Assembly (NCBI GenBank): GCA_003584625.1 | Contig: AP017647.1 | Location: forward strand, 621,501 to 685,500 | Direction of reading: 5' to 3' | Origin: Methanothermobacter sp. MT-2 | GTDB lineage: Archaea > Methanobacteriota > Methanobacteria > Methanobacteriales > DSM-23052 | DNA: 64,000 nt | In this document: in pieces, positions 16,827 to 26,433 of the stretch | How the letters are laid out: every line of letters starts with the position of its first letter | Position numbering within the stretch: the stretch's first letter is position 1 | Position numbers and translations under genes: made by a program | Notes under the pieces: model-generated | What the model saw: only the letters and a program-made list of their open reading frames with translations | Databases searched by the model: none | What the model was told of the DNA's origin: nothing

Positions 16827-17517
16827 GATAAAAATATTAGAGGATGGTCCATATCTTGTCGTGGGGAATGTCCCATTGTATGATGGTGAAATAGTAACTG
16901 ATGATGAGGGGCATACCATCGACATCATAGAAAAAGGTGAATATCCTCCTAAGGATACCTATGTTCTCTGTAGGTGTGGCGGATCCAATAATAAACCTTA
17001 CTGTGATGGTACGCATTCAACTATAGCTTTTGACGGTACCGAAACTGCGAGTAGAGATCCTTATATTTCACGTGCTCTGACATTTGAGGGTGGGAAGGTC
17101 AGGTTAACGGATTTGCCGGAACTCTGCGACCATTCACGTTTTTGCATGCGCGCTGGTGGTATAAGAGAACTGATAAAAAAGGAAGACCCCGAGAGTATTA
17201 AAACAGCGGTGGAAGAAGCTACGATATGCCCCTCGGGTAGGCTTGTATTATGGTCCAAGGAGACAGGCGCAGCCTATGAAAAAGATTTCGAGAAATCTAT
17301 TGTTGTAATACATGATAAACAGAAAAAATGTGAAGGTCCCCTATGGGTTAGAGGGGGCATACCCATAGAATCCAGCGACGGCTATGAGTATGAGGTTCGG
17401 AATAGGGTGACATTATGTCGTTGCGGATTATCAGAAAACAAACCATTTTGTGATGGGAGTCACTGGATGAGCAGCCAAGAAAAGTTGGCATTTAAGAAAA
17501 AATGGGGATTAAAATAA
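16816..17517 (+). CDS. Dual CDGSH iron-sulfur protein with divergent 4Fe-4S domain
   Basis: A 233-residue protein with CDGSH-type zinc-finger/2Fe-2S motifs near both ends: CRCGGSNNKPYCDGTH (about residues 53-68) and CRCGLSENKPFCDGSH (about 202-217). Between them lies a divergent 4Fe-4S domain with CDHSRFCMR and ATICPSGRL. CDGSH proteins bind labile 2Fe-2S clusters with 3-Cys/1-His ligation and act in redox sensing or iron handling. The ATG at 16816 follows AAGGGGTG. Overlap with the MFS gene suggests a shared redox or detoxification role (inference). Confidence 0.88.
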   Translation: MKARIKILEDGPYLVVGNVPLYDGEIVTDDEGHTIDIIEKGEYPPKDTYVLCRCGGSNNKPYCDGTHSTIAFDGTETASRDPYISRALTFEGGKVRLTDLPELCDHSRFCMRAGGIRELIKKEDPESIKTAVEEATICPSGRLVLWSKETGAAYEKDFEKSIVVIHDKQKKCEGPLWVRGGIPIESSDGYEYEVRNRVTLCRCGLSENKPFCDGSHWMSSQEKLAFKKKWGLK

Positions 17518-17531
17518 AAAAAATAGTGGGG

Positions 17532-18110
17532 TTAAAGTGGTACAATGTCCTTTCCATAGACTTCGTTTATAACTTCACCCAGTCCTACATAGATTGCACT
17601 TGCACCTGTGAATATACCCTCATATCCTGCTATCATGGTCACGAGCTTAGATCCTGTTAATTCCCCGATTGTAAGTAGGAAGAACAATATCGCAAGGCTT
17701 ATGAATATCACTTGCAGGCCCCTGTTTAACTTTAGGGTTGCTATAAACATTATCAGGGTGAATAGCCCCCACATGAATAAGTATGCTGCTAGTGATGCTG
17801 GATCGCTGGCTTCGATGCCAGTCAATTTTGGAAGCAGTAATAGGAATACGAGGGACCACCAGAATAGGCCATATGACCCGAATGCTAAGGTTGCGAAGGT
17901 GTTACCCTTCTTGTATTCCATTGCACATGCTAGTATCTGGGCTATTCCACCATAGGCAAATCCCATGGCAAGTATCATGCTTGTTAGGGGTATTAGCCCA
18001 GCATTGTGTATATTTAATAGGACGGTGGTCATCCCGAAGCCCAGCAGTCCCAGTGGAGCGGGGTTTGCTGTTTTATCGACTAGGGCCACCGTCTCAGCTT
18101 TTTGTCCCAT
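17532..18110 (-). CDS. Acetate uptake transporter, AceTr (GPR1/FUN34/YaaH) family
   Basis: A 192-residue protein with six hydrophobic segments and the family signature [23 protein letters not shown] at the N-terminus. Members take up acetate or succinate with protons. It lies 15 bases downstream of acetyl-CoA synthetase on the same strand, which makes acetate the likely substrate. In a hydrogenotrophic methanogen this pair would bring in acetate for biosynthesis, not methane (inference). Confidence 0.9.
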   Translation of the reverse strand: MGQKAETVALVDKTANPAPLGLLGFGMTTVLLNIHNAGLIPLTSMILAMGFAYGGIAQILACAMEYKKGNTFATLAFGSYGLFWWSLVFLLLLPKLTGIEASDPASLAAYLFMWGLFTLIMFIATLKLNRGLQVIFISLAILFFLLTIGELTGSKLVTMIAGYEGIFTGASAIYVGLGEVINEVYGKDIVPL

Positions 18111-18125
18111 ATTTTTCCACCTTTT

Positions 18126-20030
18126 TTATTCTTCGAGTGTGGAGGTGTCTCCTAGTTCTAGTCCTTCTTCTTTGGCTCGGAGTATCCTCCTCATTATTTT
18201 ACCACTTCTGGTTTTTGGGAGTTTATCAACTTGGACCATTTCTCCGATGACTGCTACTGGTCCTAGTTCGTGTCTTACGTGTTTTTTAAGATCGCCTATT
18301 AGTGCAGTGTTTAAAGTGTGGCCCTTTTTGAGTATAAGGAAAGCTTTGATCACTTCTCCTTTGACTGGGTCTGATTTTCCTATTACGGCTGCTTCAGCGA
18401 CTGCTGGATGTGATACGAAGGCTGATTCGACTTCTGCCGTTCCCACTCTGTGTCCTGCTATGTTTAGCACGTCGTCTGATCTTCCCTGTATCCATATGTA
18501 CCCGTCTTCGTCCATGCGGGCCATGTCACCTGTCGTATATACGCCTCCTGGTATGTTTTCCCAGTAGGTTTCGATGTAACGTTTCTCATCCTTGTAGAGA
18601 GTTCTTAGCATGGCGGGCCATGGTGTTTTTATTATGAGGTGGCCGCCTTTCCCGGGTGGTACTGGTTTTCCGTCTTTGTCAACGACTTCTGCTTCGATTC
18701 CTGGGAGTGGTTTTGTAACTGATCCTGGTTTTAGTGGTGTTACTGGGAGTGGTGATATGAGGTGCATTCCTGTTTCTGTTTGCCACCATGTGTCCATTAC
18801 TGGACATTTTTCTTTGCCTATGTTTTTGTAGTACCATATCCATGCTTCTGGGTTTATTGGTTCTCCGACGCTTCCTAGTATTTTTAGGCTGGAGAGGTCG
18901 TAGAGTCTGGGGTATTTTTCGCCGAATCTCATTAGGTGTCTTATTGCTGTGGGTGCGGTGTAGAATTTTGTTATGCCATGTTCTTCTATTATTTTCCACC
19001 ATACTCCTGGGTCTGGGTAGTCTGGTGCTCCTTCGTATACTACTGTGGTTGTGCCTACGAGTAGTGGTCCATAGACAATGTAGCTGTGGCCTGTTATCCA
19101 TCCTATGTCGGCTGTGCACCAGAATATGTCGTCGTCGTGTATGTCGAATACCATTTTTGTGGTGGTTGCGGTTCCTACCATGTATCCTCCGGTTGTGTGG
19201 ACTACGCCCTTTGGTTTGCCTGTTGTGCCTGAAGTGTAGAGTATGAATAGTGGGTCTTCAGCGTCCATTATTTCTGGTTCGCATTTGTCGTCTTCTCCTT
19301 CGATTATACTATTGTATAGGACTTCTTTTCCGCTGATATCTGATAGTTCTATTGGTATTCCTGTGTGTTCTAGGATGACTGTTGTTTGGACTGTTGGGCA
19401 GCGTAGGATTGCTTCGTCAACTATCTTTTTGAGTTCGATGACTTTGCCTCGTCTGTATGTTCCGTCTGCTGTGACTATTATCTTGGCTTTTGCGTCGTTT
19501 ACTCTTTCTACTAGTGCTCCTACGCTGAGGCCTGAGTAGATTACTGTGTGTGGTGCTCCGATTTTTGCGCATGCTAGCATTGTTATGACTGCTTCTGGGC
19601 ACATTGGCATGTAGAGTGCGACTACGTCTCCTTTTTTTATTCCTAGGCTTTTGAGTGCGTTGGCCATTTTGTTTACTTGGCGGTATAGTTCGTAGTATGT
19701 TAGTTTTTCTTCGTCTCCTCTTTCGTTTACGTAGAGTATTGCTACTTGGTTTCTTTTGGAGGTGTGTATCCATCTGTCTACTGCGTTATAGGTCATGTTT
19801 ATTTTGCCGTTGGTGAACCATTTGTAGAATGGTTTGTTGCTGTCGTCGAGGACTTTGTCCCATTTTTGGAACCATTCGAGTTCTTTGGCTTTTTCTGCCC
19901 AGTATTTTTCGATGTTTTTTCCTTTTTCTAACTCTGCCTCCCAGTTTTTTATGTGGGCTTCTTCCACGATTTTGTAGTTGGGTTTGAAGACCCTTTTTTC
20001 TTCTAGGAGGACAGTGGTATCCTCGGCCAT
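18126..20030 (-). CDS. acs: Acetyl-CoA synthetase (AMP-forming)
   Basis: Activates acetate to acetyl-CoA with ATP. The 634-residue protein has the adenylate-forming motifs [50 protein letters not shown] and the C-terminal catalytic Lys motif [14 protein letters not shown] place the start at 20030 (MAEDTT), with GGTGG 8 bases before it. An earlier ATG near 20078 lies in the TATA box and cannot be used from that promoter. It is the first gene of an operon with the acetate transporter. Confidence 0.94.
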   Translation of the reverse strand: MAEDTTVLLEEKRVFKPNYKIVEEAHIKNWEAELEKGKNIEKYWAEKAKELEWFQKWDKVLDDSNKPFYKWFTNGKINMTYNAVDRWIHTSKRNQVAILYVNERGDEEKLTYYELYRQVNKMANALKSLGIKKGDVVALYMPMCPEAVITMLACAKIGAPHTVIYSGLSVGALVERVNDAKAKIIVTADGTYRRGKVIELKKIVDEAILRCPTVQTTVILEHTGIPIELSDISGKEVLYNSIIEGEDDKCEPEIMDAEDPLFILYTSGTTGKPKGVVHTTGGYMVGTATTTKMVFDIHDDDIFWCTADIGWITGHSYIVYGPLLVGTTTVVYEGAPDYPDPGVWWKIIEEHGITKFYTAPTAIRHLMRFGEKYPRLYDLSSLKILGSVGEPINPEAWIWYYKNIGKEKCPVMDTWWQTETGMHLISPLPVTPLKPGSVTKPLPGIEAEVVDKDGKPVPPGKGGHLIIKTPWPAMLRTLYKDEKRYIETYWENIPGGVYTTGDMARMDEDGYIWIQGRSDDVLNIAGHRVGTAEVESAFVSHPAVAEAAVIGKSDPVKGEVIKAFLILKKGHTLNTALIGDLKKHVRHELGPVAVIGEMVQVDKLPKTRSGKIMRRILRAKEEGLELGDTSTLEE

Positions 20031-20079
20031 TTTTTTGCCACCATTTTGTTTTTTTTTCATTGTTTTTTTAGGTTGCACC

Positions 20080-20090
20080 CATATATAAAC
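20080..20090 (-). promoter_or_regulatory. TATA box of acs-acetate transporter operon
   Basis: On the minus strand GTTTATATATG lies about 50 bases before the acs start, the only strong TATA-like element in the gap between acs and the thermosome gene. Confidence 0.55.
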
Positions 20091-20135
20091 TTTACTGATT
20101 AATCATGATAAATATGATTTTTGATAAAAAAAATA

Positions 20136-21776
20136 TTACATGGGTGGCATTCCACCTGGCATTCCACCCATGCCTGCCATTTCTCCCTCTTCAGCTTCCT
20201 TTCCTGAAACTTCGAATCCTTTTGCAGCTATCATGTCATCGATTCTTAGTATCATTTCTGCTGCTTCTGCTGCTGACTGTATGGCCTGTTTCTTGACTCT
20301 GTGTGGTTCTAGTACTCCAGCTTCTTTCATGTCCACTACTTCGCCTTCGAAAACGTCTAAGCCCATGTATGGTGATTCTTCGTGGGCTGCTCTTAAATCA
20401 ACGAGAGTGTCAATACTGTCAAGACCAGCATTCTCTGCCAAAGTCTTAGGAACTACCTCAAGAGCCTCTGCAAAAGCAGCTACAGCCAACTGCTCCCTGC
20501 CACTAATACTCTCACTGTAATCCTTAAGTTTTTTAGCGATCTCAACTTCAGGAGCCCCTCCACCGGCAACAACCATCTCATCTTCAACAGTCGCTGAAAC
20601 CACTCCAATGGCATCTTCTACTGCTCTTTCTATTTCTTCTGCGACTTGTCTTGTGCTGCCCCTTAGGATTAGGGATATTGCCTTGGGATCCTTACAATCT
20701 TCTATGAATGTTAAGAGCTCGTCAAAGATTTTCTTTTCATATACGACTCCGGCTTCTCCAAGATCTTCTTCAGTGAGATCCTCAATGTTTGTCACGATCT
20801 TTGCGCCCGTTGCCCTTTCAAGACGTTTCATGTCAGACTTTCTAACCCTTTTAAGGGCGTATATGCCTTCACGTGAAAGGTAATGGAGTGCAAGATCATC
20901 GATACCCTTCTGACAGAATAAGACATTGGCTCCAGAATCTATGATTTTCTGGACCATATCTTTTATCATCTGTTCTTCTTGTTCTATGAAGGCTTGCATC
21001 TGGGATGGGTCTGTTAAGCGTATTTTTGCATCAGTTTCAAGTTCCTTAACTTCTATTGGATATTTTAGGAGGGCTATCTTCGCGTTTTCAACACGTTTTG
21101 GCATTGCATGGTCTGCTCTTCCCTTGTCTATGGCTATTCCATTAACTATCATTGAATCTTCAACTGACCCTCCAAGTATCCTTTGGATGTTTATGTTGTC
21201 CTTGTCTATTTCACCATTATCTTCAACTTGGAGTATTGCATCCACAACTAGTTCTGCTAATGCTTCCTTCGCCTTTTCAGCTCCTTTACCTGTCATTGCA
21301 GTCATAGCAACTTTTACTAGTGTGTCACGATCCCTTCCATTTATTGCTATGGAATCTAGGATTTCCTGGGCTTTTTTAGCTGCTTGTCGGTAGCCTTCCA
21401 CTATTATTGTTGGGTGCACCCCCATTTCCAAGAGTTCTTCTGCCTTTTTGAGAAGTTCTCCTGTTATTATAACTGCGGTGGTTGTCCCATCTCCCACTTC
21501 GTCTTCTTGTGTTTTCGCAACTTCTACTAACATTTTCGCGGCTGGGTGGGCTATGTCCATCTCTTTTAGGATCGTTACACCATCGTTTGTTACTACGATG
21601 TCCCCTAGGGAGTCTACGAGCATTTTATCCATTCCTTTTGGGCCTAGGGTTGTTCTAATGGTCTCTGCTAGTATCCTGCCTGCTAGTATGTTCATTCTCT
21701 GGGCTTCTTTTCCCACGTACCTTGTAGCTTCTTTTGGTAGTATTAGTACTGGTTGTCCTCCAGTTAACTGTGCCAT
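20136..21776 (-). CDS. Thermosome subunit (group II chaperonin)
   Basis: A 546-residue ATP-dependent chaperonin subunit that forms the double-ring folding chamber. Motifs are [41 protein letters not shown], the late [12 protein letters not shown] and a flexible [10 protein letters not shown] tail. The promoter has a perfect 6-bp inverted repeat directly upstream of the TATA box. A segment at about 20385-20620 has opposite synonymous base preference to the rest of the gene. Only one subunit gene is present here; a second may lie elsewhere. Confidence 0.96.
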   Translation of the reverse strand: MAQLTGGQPVLILPKEATRYVGKEAQRMNILAGRILAETIRTTLGPKGMDKMLVDSLGDIVVTNDGVTILKEMDIAHPAAKMLVEVAKTQEDEVGDGTTTAVIITGELLKKAEELLEMGVHPTIIVEGYRQAAKKAQEILDSIAINGRDRDTLVKVAMTAMTGKGAEKAKEALAELVVDAILQVEDNGEIDKDNINIQRILGGSVEDSMIVNGIAIDKGRADHAMPKRVENAKIALLKYPIEVKELETDAKIRLTDPSQMQAFIEQEEQMIKDMVQKIIDSGANVLFCQKGIDDLALHYLSREGIYALKRVRKSDMKRLERATGAKIVTNIEDLTEEDLGEAGVVYEKKIFDELLTFIEDCKDPKAISLILRGSTRQVAEEIERAVEDAIGVVSATVEDEMVVAGGGAPEVEIAKKLKDYSESISGREQLAVAAFAEALEVVPKTLAENAGLDSIDTLVDLRAAHEESPYMGLDVFEGEVVDMKEAGVLEPHRVKKQAIQSAAEAAEMILRIDDMIAAKGFEVSGKEAEEGEMAGMGGMPGGMPPM

Positions 21777-21822
21777 GTAATCACCTCAATAATATTTGCA
21801 ATTATCCATGGGTTAGAGGTTC

Positions 21823-21848
21823 TATAAATAGTTTACCTATTGGTAAAG
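21823..21848 (-). promoter_or_regulatory. Thermosome promoter with TTTACC-N4-GGTAAA operator-like repeat
   Basis: On the minus strand a TATTTATAG box (21823-21831) lies about 50 bases before the start codon. Immediately upstream is TTTACC-AATA-GGTAAA (21832-21847), a perfect inverted repeat with 6-bp arms. It would overlap TFB contacts and so could serve as a regulator site. The core TACC-N4-GGTA also occurs upstream of the pdxT operon TATA box. Confidence 0.55.
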
Positions 21849-21859
21849 AAAAAGCCCCT

Positions 21860-22270
21860 CTATTGTGGTATAACCTTCGGAATGAATGTTTGACAAAAAT
21901 CAGGCCTCTTTCTCCCCATTTCATCTGATATTTTATTGGTTATCTCTTTCTCAAGGTCTTTTGTCTTCTCAGCGACAACAGCAAATGATTTATCATCCAT
22001 ATAAACCTTTAAGGTCTCTTCACCCATCGATAATTCAAATAATACAGTTTCACCCTTCTCCATATCATCTATTATATCATCGAGTATTGATGGGGATAAC
22101 TTGAGTAATTTCCTCCCCTGAGGTTTATAAGTTTTCTTCGAGGTTTTAATTCTGTTTATCCTGAGTGGAGCGCATCCTTCTTCCCTGATAGTCTTCCGAG
22201 TACTCCAAAATAAACATGCCAACAACTTATCTTTCAAGGGCAAATCTTCCCTTAACAATATCTTCTCCAT
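21860..22270 (-). CDS. Conserved hypothetical protein
   Basis: A 136-residue soluble, charged protein with no motif I recognise. A basic stretch (about residues 38-60) precedes a short hydrophobic-acidic repeat and a Lys/Glu-rich C-terminal helix. It lies 12 bases after FprA on the same strand, so it is probably co-transcribed with that oxygen-defence gene. A role in the same response is only inference from position. Confidence 0.7.
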   Translation of the reverse strand: MEKILLREDLPLKDKLLACLFWSTRKTIREEGCAPLRINRIKTSKKTYKPQGRKLLKLSPSILDDIIDDMEKGETVLFELSMGEETLKVYMDDKSFAVVAEKTKDLEKEITNKISDEMGRKRPDFCQTFIPKVIPQ

Positions 22271-22282
22271 TTAACCCCCCAC

Positions 22283-23497
22283 CTAGAGTGATTTTATCTT
22301 AGAGGCCACTGATTTAGCCAGATCATAGCATTTAGCAAGTTCTTCCTCTGATGGCACATAATCCACTTCAAAGACATCACAAACATCAAATCCTGCCTTT
22401 GAAAGTTCCTGTTTAAGGGTGTTAACCGCACCCCCACCCCAACCCTTTGAACCGAAGACAACTGCAAGTCTTCTGAATCCAGTTCTGTCAAATGCAAGAC
22501 CCCTCAGATAATATGTAAGGTCTCCAAGGCTTGGGAATGGCCCATTAAAAATCGTGGGGCTCCCTATAAACACGGCTTTACTTTCAAGTATGTCTTTTAC
22601 AATTTCGCTTCTCTCATCTTCATGGAGAAAATAGATTGAAACATCCACGTCTTCACTCATAGCACCTTCTGCAAGGGCATGCGCCAATCTTTGAGTAGAA
22701 TAATGCATGGTATCATATATTATTGTGATTCTGTCCTCACATTTTCCACTGGCCCAATTTTTATATGCGCTTAGGATCTTCTCTGGTTTGGTCCATATTT
22801 GTCCATGTGATGGTGCTATCATCTTTATCCTATTAAGGAGTCCAAGATCCTCAACTTCCTTGAACTTTCTCAACACTAGGGGAGATAATGGTGTTAGGAG
22901 GTTCGCATAGAATTTCTTGGCAGCGTCCATGATAAGATAATCATCAACATCCCTGTCAAAGCGTTTACTAAGACAAAGGTGTTGTCCGAAGGCATCATTA
23001 GAGAAAAGTATACCATCCTCTGCAAGGAATGTGAACATGCTATCAGGCCAATGTAGCATGGGAGCCTCAAGGAAAATAAGATTCTTACCACCAAGATCTA
23101 GGCTGTCACCTGTCCTAACTATTTCCATCTTAGAATCTTTTAGAAGTGGATAATGCTTTTTTAGTCCTTCAGCTCCTTTACCGGTGCAATAGATGGGTGC
23201 ATTATATTTTTTCCAAATTTCTGGCAGCGAACCACTATGATCCCTTTCGATATGGTTTTGTATTATAATATCGATCTTGTCCCTATTTTCTCTTTCTAGG
23301 GCGTCTTTTATTCTTGCCATCATCTGTGGTGAAGTTCCAGGGTATGTGTTGTCTATAAGCGCTACCTTATCCCCAAATACAAGATAGACATTATAGGTTG
23401 TGCCCTTGAGGGTGTAACCATGGTAGCTTCTAATATCCCAATCCATAACCCCAACCCAGTACACATTCTCAGTTAATTTCTTTGCATCAGCTTTCAT
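22283..23497 (-). CDS. fprA: F420H2 oxidase FprA (diiron flavoprotein)
   Basis: FprA reduces O2 to water with coenzyme F420H2 and protects methanogens from oxygen. The 404-residue protein has an N-terminal metallo-beta-lactamase-like diiron domain ([10 protein letters not shown] supplies His/Glu/Asp ligands, with further His in MLHWPD and SHGQIW). A C-terminal flavodoxin domain starts near residue 255 ([22 protein letters not shown]). Its upstream gap of 83 bases is AT-rich and holds the palindrome ATCATATGAT. It is upstream of a hypothetical gene in a likely operon. Confidence 0.94.
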   Translation of the reverse strand: MKADAKKLTENVYWVGVMDWDIRSYHGYTLKGTTYNVYLVFGDKVALIDNTYPGTSPQMMARIKDALERENRDKIDIIIQNHIERDHSGSLPEIWKKYNAPIYCTGKGAEGLKKHYPLLKDSKMEIVRTGDSLDLGGKNLIFLEAPMLHWPDSMFTFLAEDGILFSNDAFGQHLCLSKRFDRDVDDYLIMDAAKKFYANLLTPLSPLVLRKFKEVEDLGLLNRIKMIAPSHGQIWTKPEKILSAYKNWASGKCEDRITIIYDTMHYSTQRLAHALAEGAMSEDVDVSIYFLHEDERSEIVKDILESKAVFIGSPTIFNGPFPSLGDLTYYLRGLAFDRTGFRRLAVVFGSKGWGGGAVNTLKQELSKAGFDVCDVFEVDYVPSEEELAKCYDLAKSVASKIKSL

Positions 23498-23580
23498 CGA
23501 TTTTCACCAAATTATAGATATTATCATATGATCTATATTATAATTTATAATTCGCCAATCCAAAAATTACTTTCAAAGGT

Positions 23581-24108
23581 TTATTCTTCTATTTCATATT
23601 CAAATTCCCAGAATGGTTTTCCAGTGACTTGGCCCTTGTAGAGGTGTTCCATTTCATGGGATACTCCATAGGCTCCTGAACCTTCAAACCTAACCGGACT
23701 TTTAATCCTTTTAAGCCTTATTTTAAGGTCTAGGGGGTCTAGGCTCGCCCTTATAACATGATCGGCTTCTACAACTATCCTATATGGTCTTTTAACAAGT
23801 TCTCTTTCATTTTTATCTCCACATTTTTCTAGTCTGTAGACTGTACCTTCTTCTTTGAGGATTCTTGGATTTAAAAAAAGGTATACTATTTCAAGTGTGC
23901 GGCCCAATTTTTTATCCTCATCATATCTTGTGATCTTTTCTTTTATTGCCATGAACTTATCAGAGTTTTTCACGAAACTCCAATCCCCTCCAAAACGTAT
24001 GGAAAAAAGTATGGGGATGAAGGCATCAGGGGGGATTCCTAGCCTTTTTATAGCTTCTTTTTCTTTTAGGGTGAATTTCAAGAGTTTTTTCAATTGTTTA
24101 TATTCCAC
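23581..24108 (-). CDS. Peptide-deformylase-like protein
   Basis: A 175-residue protein whose C-terminal half resembles peptide deformylase: FLNPRIL (about residues 78-84), a possible metal-ligand Cys in LEKCGD (Cys96), KRPYRIVVE, and a metalloprotease site SHEMEHLYKG with His151, Glu152 and His155. The usual deformylase order NP..E.C...RP..HExxH is kept. The first motif (GxGLAAPQ) is not recognisable and the Cys-His spacing is longer than in bacterial enzymes. Archaea do not start with formyl-Met, so the substrate is unclear. It lies downstream of cPGS. Confidence 0.6.
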   Translation of the reverse strand: MEYKQLKKLLKFTLKEKEAIKRLGIPPDAFIPILFSIRFGGDWSFVKNSDKFMAIKEKITRYDEDKKLGRTLEIVYLFLNPRILKEEGTVYRLEKCGDKNERELVKRPYRIVVEADHVIRASLDPLDLKIRLKRIKSPVRFEGSGAYGVSHEMEHLYKGQVTGKPFWEFEYEIEE

Positions 24109-24136
24109 TCATATCAACCCCTCTCTAACTGGGGGG

Positions 24137-25525
24137 CTATGGGGTGAGTCGAGCGTAGAAATCATCGATGGCAGCGTTAACAACTTCTATTATGGCATCA
24201 TCAAGATTTCCATGGGATTCATCCACTTCGAGGGGTATGTTATCACAGTATACTACATCTAGGCCGGCTTCTAGCGCATCTTTTGTCGCTACATCCACTG
24301 CAGCTGCTTTCAGTTCTGTTAGCATGACATCTGCTTCATTTATGTGCTTTTCTATGTCTCTTTGGAGTAGTGGTCTGTTTGAAAGGTGGGTTGTTGTGCC
24401 AACAACATTACATTTGTATTTATTTTCAAGGTGTTCTACAAGGAGGTCTATTATGGATTTTGGGGCTGTTGTGGCGAATAATACATTCTTATCCTTTATA
24501 TCTTGGAGTGGTTTTGGTCTGAATATTGTTGGGATGACCCTGGCTTCTGGGTTTGTTTCATGTATGAATTTTTCTATGTCTTTTATTTTCTTTTCTGTGG
24601 CCATTGGTTCTTCGCACATTGTTAGGATGGCGAGGTCTGCTAGTTTGATCCTGTATGGGCCGAAGAATTTTGTGATGTTTATCATGGGTTGGTTGGCGCC
24701 TACTATGACTATGTGTCTGTTTGTTTTTACTGGGGGTATGGCGGCTCCGCTGCCTTCCATGATAACGAAGTCCGCGTCTACTTCGTTTGCTATCTCAGCA
24801 CCTCTTTTCGCGTTTGTTATGAATACGTCGCCTACCATTCCACCGCCACATCTTCTGCATCCTATGGTTAGTATTCTGCTCATGAGAGCGTCCTCCCAAT
24901 GGTCTGAGGCGGCGTGAACGCCCTTATAGGCTTGTTCCATGAGGAATTCTGGTGTTATGCTTATTTTATCGCCGCGGACTATCTCTGGTTCTTCCGGGCC
25001 TCCGCGGCCCATTGCAACAACACAGGGGTTGTAGTCTTTTTCGTGGATTAGACGGGCGGCGTATGCTGATACTGCTGTTTTACCTATCCTTTTTCCTGTT
25101 CCGAGTATTTTTATTGATGGTTTTTTGAGGACTTCGTATTCTGTGAGTGGTTGGAATTCGAAGTCTGGGCCTCTGTAGATTGCGCCTTCTTCTAATACTA
25201 TTGTTGCTATGTTGAATCTTTTGGAGTAGTCGAGTATTGGTTCGTCGCTTAGGTCCATGACTGTGTCTGCATCATATTTTCTTATGATTTTTCTTATGAG
25301 GTTGTAGGGGATTTTATGCGGATCTTCGCCAAAGTAGACGGGTTTTTCCATTAGTTTCGCATATTCTTCTGGTGAGGATGTTTTAAGTTTTTCTGTTCCT
25401 CCGATGAATATGAGGGCTTTAACATCTATGTGTTCCATACAATCGAGTGTTTCAATTGCGGCTTTGGTGACTGGAAGGTAGTGTTCACCATCGACTAGGC
25501 AGATAATCTTTTCCATGGCTCTCAT
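24137..25525 (-). CDS. cpgS: Cyclic 2,3-diphosphoglycerate synthetase
   Basis: Makes cyclic 2,3-diphosphoglycerate, a thermoprotective and phosphate-storage solute of Methanobacteriales and Methanopyrus, from 2,3-diphosphoglycerate with ATP. The protein is about 462 residues. The opening [15 protein letters not shown] and a central P-loop-like [15 protein letters not shown] with [11 protein letters not shown] match the family as I recall it. GGTG lies 9 bases before the ATG at 25525; a second ATG at 25516 is possible. It marks the organism as a thermophilic methanogen of this order. Confidence 0.88.
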   Translation of the reverse strand: MRAMEKIICLVDGEHYLPVTKAAIETLDCMEHIDVKALIFIGGTEKLKTSSPEEYAKLMEKPVYFGEDPHKIPYNLIRKIIRKYDADTVMDLSDEPILDYSKRFNIATIVLEEGAIYRGPDFEFQPLTEYEVLKKPSIKILGTGKRIGKTAVSAYAARLIHEKDYNPCVVAMGRGGPEEPEIVRGDKISITPEFLMEQAYKGVHAASDHWEDALMSRILTIGCRRCGGGMVGDVFITNAKRGAEIANEVDADFVIMEGSGAAIPPVKTNRHIVIVGANQPMINITKFFGPYRIKLADLAILTMCEEPMATEKKIKDIEKFIHETNPEARVIPTIFRPKPLQDIKDKNVLFATTAPKSIIDLLVEHLENKYKCNVVGTTTHLSNRPLLQRDIEKHINEADVMLTELKAAAVDVATKDALEAGLDVVYCDNIPLEVDESHGNLDDAIIEVVNAAIDDFYARLTP

Positions 25526-25747
25526 TTTTTTTAACACCTTTTTTATTTTAAGTTTTTAGATGTTAATCCTATATTAAATTTTTTTTCTTGGTAGGATCCA
25601 ACTAGAATAATAGGATTTTTTTCCTCTAATAGAAGAATGAGTGGTAGTTTAGTGTCTAATTTTAGGTGTTTAAAAAAGAGTATTATATTTTTTTGGGTGT
25701 GAGGATTGGTAGGTCTTTTTGGGGGTGATTGGAGGTTCATAGCGGGC

Positions 25748-26056
25748 CTATTTGGCTTCTATGTTAGCTTCCATCTTTGCAAGTTCCTTTTTCGATCTTT
25801 TTGCAAGTTCTGAGAGTCCATTCACGATGTTTGGTGGTAGTGTGTCGTTTCCCTGCTTTGCGAGTATTTCTGAGATGGCTGTTGAAAGTACGAATATGGC
25901 ATATTTGTGCTCCGCCTTTGTCCTGTGGATGTGATGGGGGCTGATGTTGAGCGAAAAGTATTTCTCACACTCTTTTTCTATCTCATATCCATTTTCAAGA
26001 TACTTTAAAATATATACTAGGAATTGATGCAATTGTATCATTTCATCCTTATACAT
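25748..26056 (-). CDS. UPF0058 family protein
   Basis: A 102-residue archaeal protein of unknown function. The N-terminus MYKDEMIQLHQFLVYILKYL and HHIHRTKAEHKYAIFVLSTAI match the UPF0058 family as I remember it from Methanothermobacter. It is all-helical and charged at the C-terminus, with no catalytic motif. It has its own TATA box on the minus strand, and 222 bases separate it from cPGS, so it is probably monocistronic. That gap contains one 65-codon open frame that I do not regard as a gene. Confidence 0.82.
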   Translation of the reverse strand: MYKDEMIQLHQFLVYILKYLENGYEIEKECEKYFSLNISPHHIHRTKAEHKYAIFVLSTAISEILAKQGNDTLPPNIVNGLSELAKRSKKELAKMEANIEAK

Positions 26057-26100
26057 GGGTACCAGCCTCTACTCCCTCCATAATAGAGTAGTCTTGTCGA

Positions 26101-26110
26101 TTATATAAAG
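26101..26110 (-). promoter_or_regulatory. TATA box of UPF0058 gene
   Basis: CTTTATATAA on the minus strand, about 50 bases before the start codon. Confidence 0.55.
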
Positions 26111-26196
26111 TTAATGTTTGGAAATTAAAAATAAACTCCACTGGTACACCAAAGATTACCATTAAGCCCCTCTATAATTTTTTCTCATACACCCTA

Positions 26197-26226
26197 CTTA
26201 TATATTGAGCCTACTCTTTTATATAA
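26197..26226 (+). promoter_or_regulatory. Two TATA-like boxes upstream of hisD
   Basis: CTTATATATTG (26197) and CTTTTATATAAG (26215) lie 18 bases apart in the gap between divergent UPF0058 and hisD. The second is nearly palindromic. Either implies a leader of more than 100 bases before the hisD start, unusually long for an archaeal mRNA. Confidence 0.4.
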
Positions 26227-26433
26227 GTTTATGTAAAATTGGGATAAAACTTCTCAATTTCACTTTATAGAACTAGATTGTCAAATCCATTTTTTTGATT
26301 AGAGGTCTTGATAATGGTTTCTCAATTTAAAGGTGGTGATCTTACCAGGTAATCCTTTATGAAAATGGTTCCGGGACCAAAAAATTTTACAAGATTTAAA
26401 TTAAATTGTGATAAAATTAATCTCTGTGATACC

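Noticed and set aside
25543-25740. A 65-codon minus-strand frame between cPGS and UPF0058
   Set aside because: It has no recognisable family or ribosome binding site and lies in AT-rich, promoter-like DNA upstream of cPGS.
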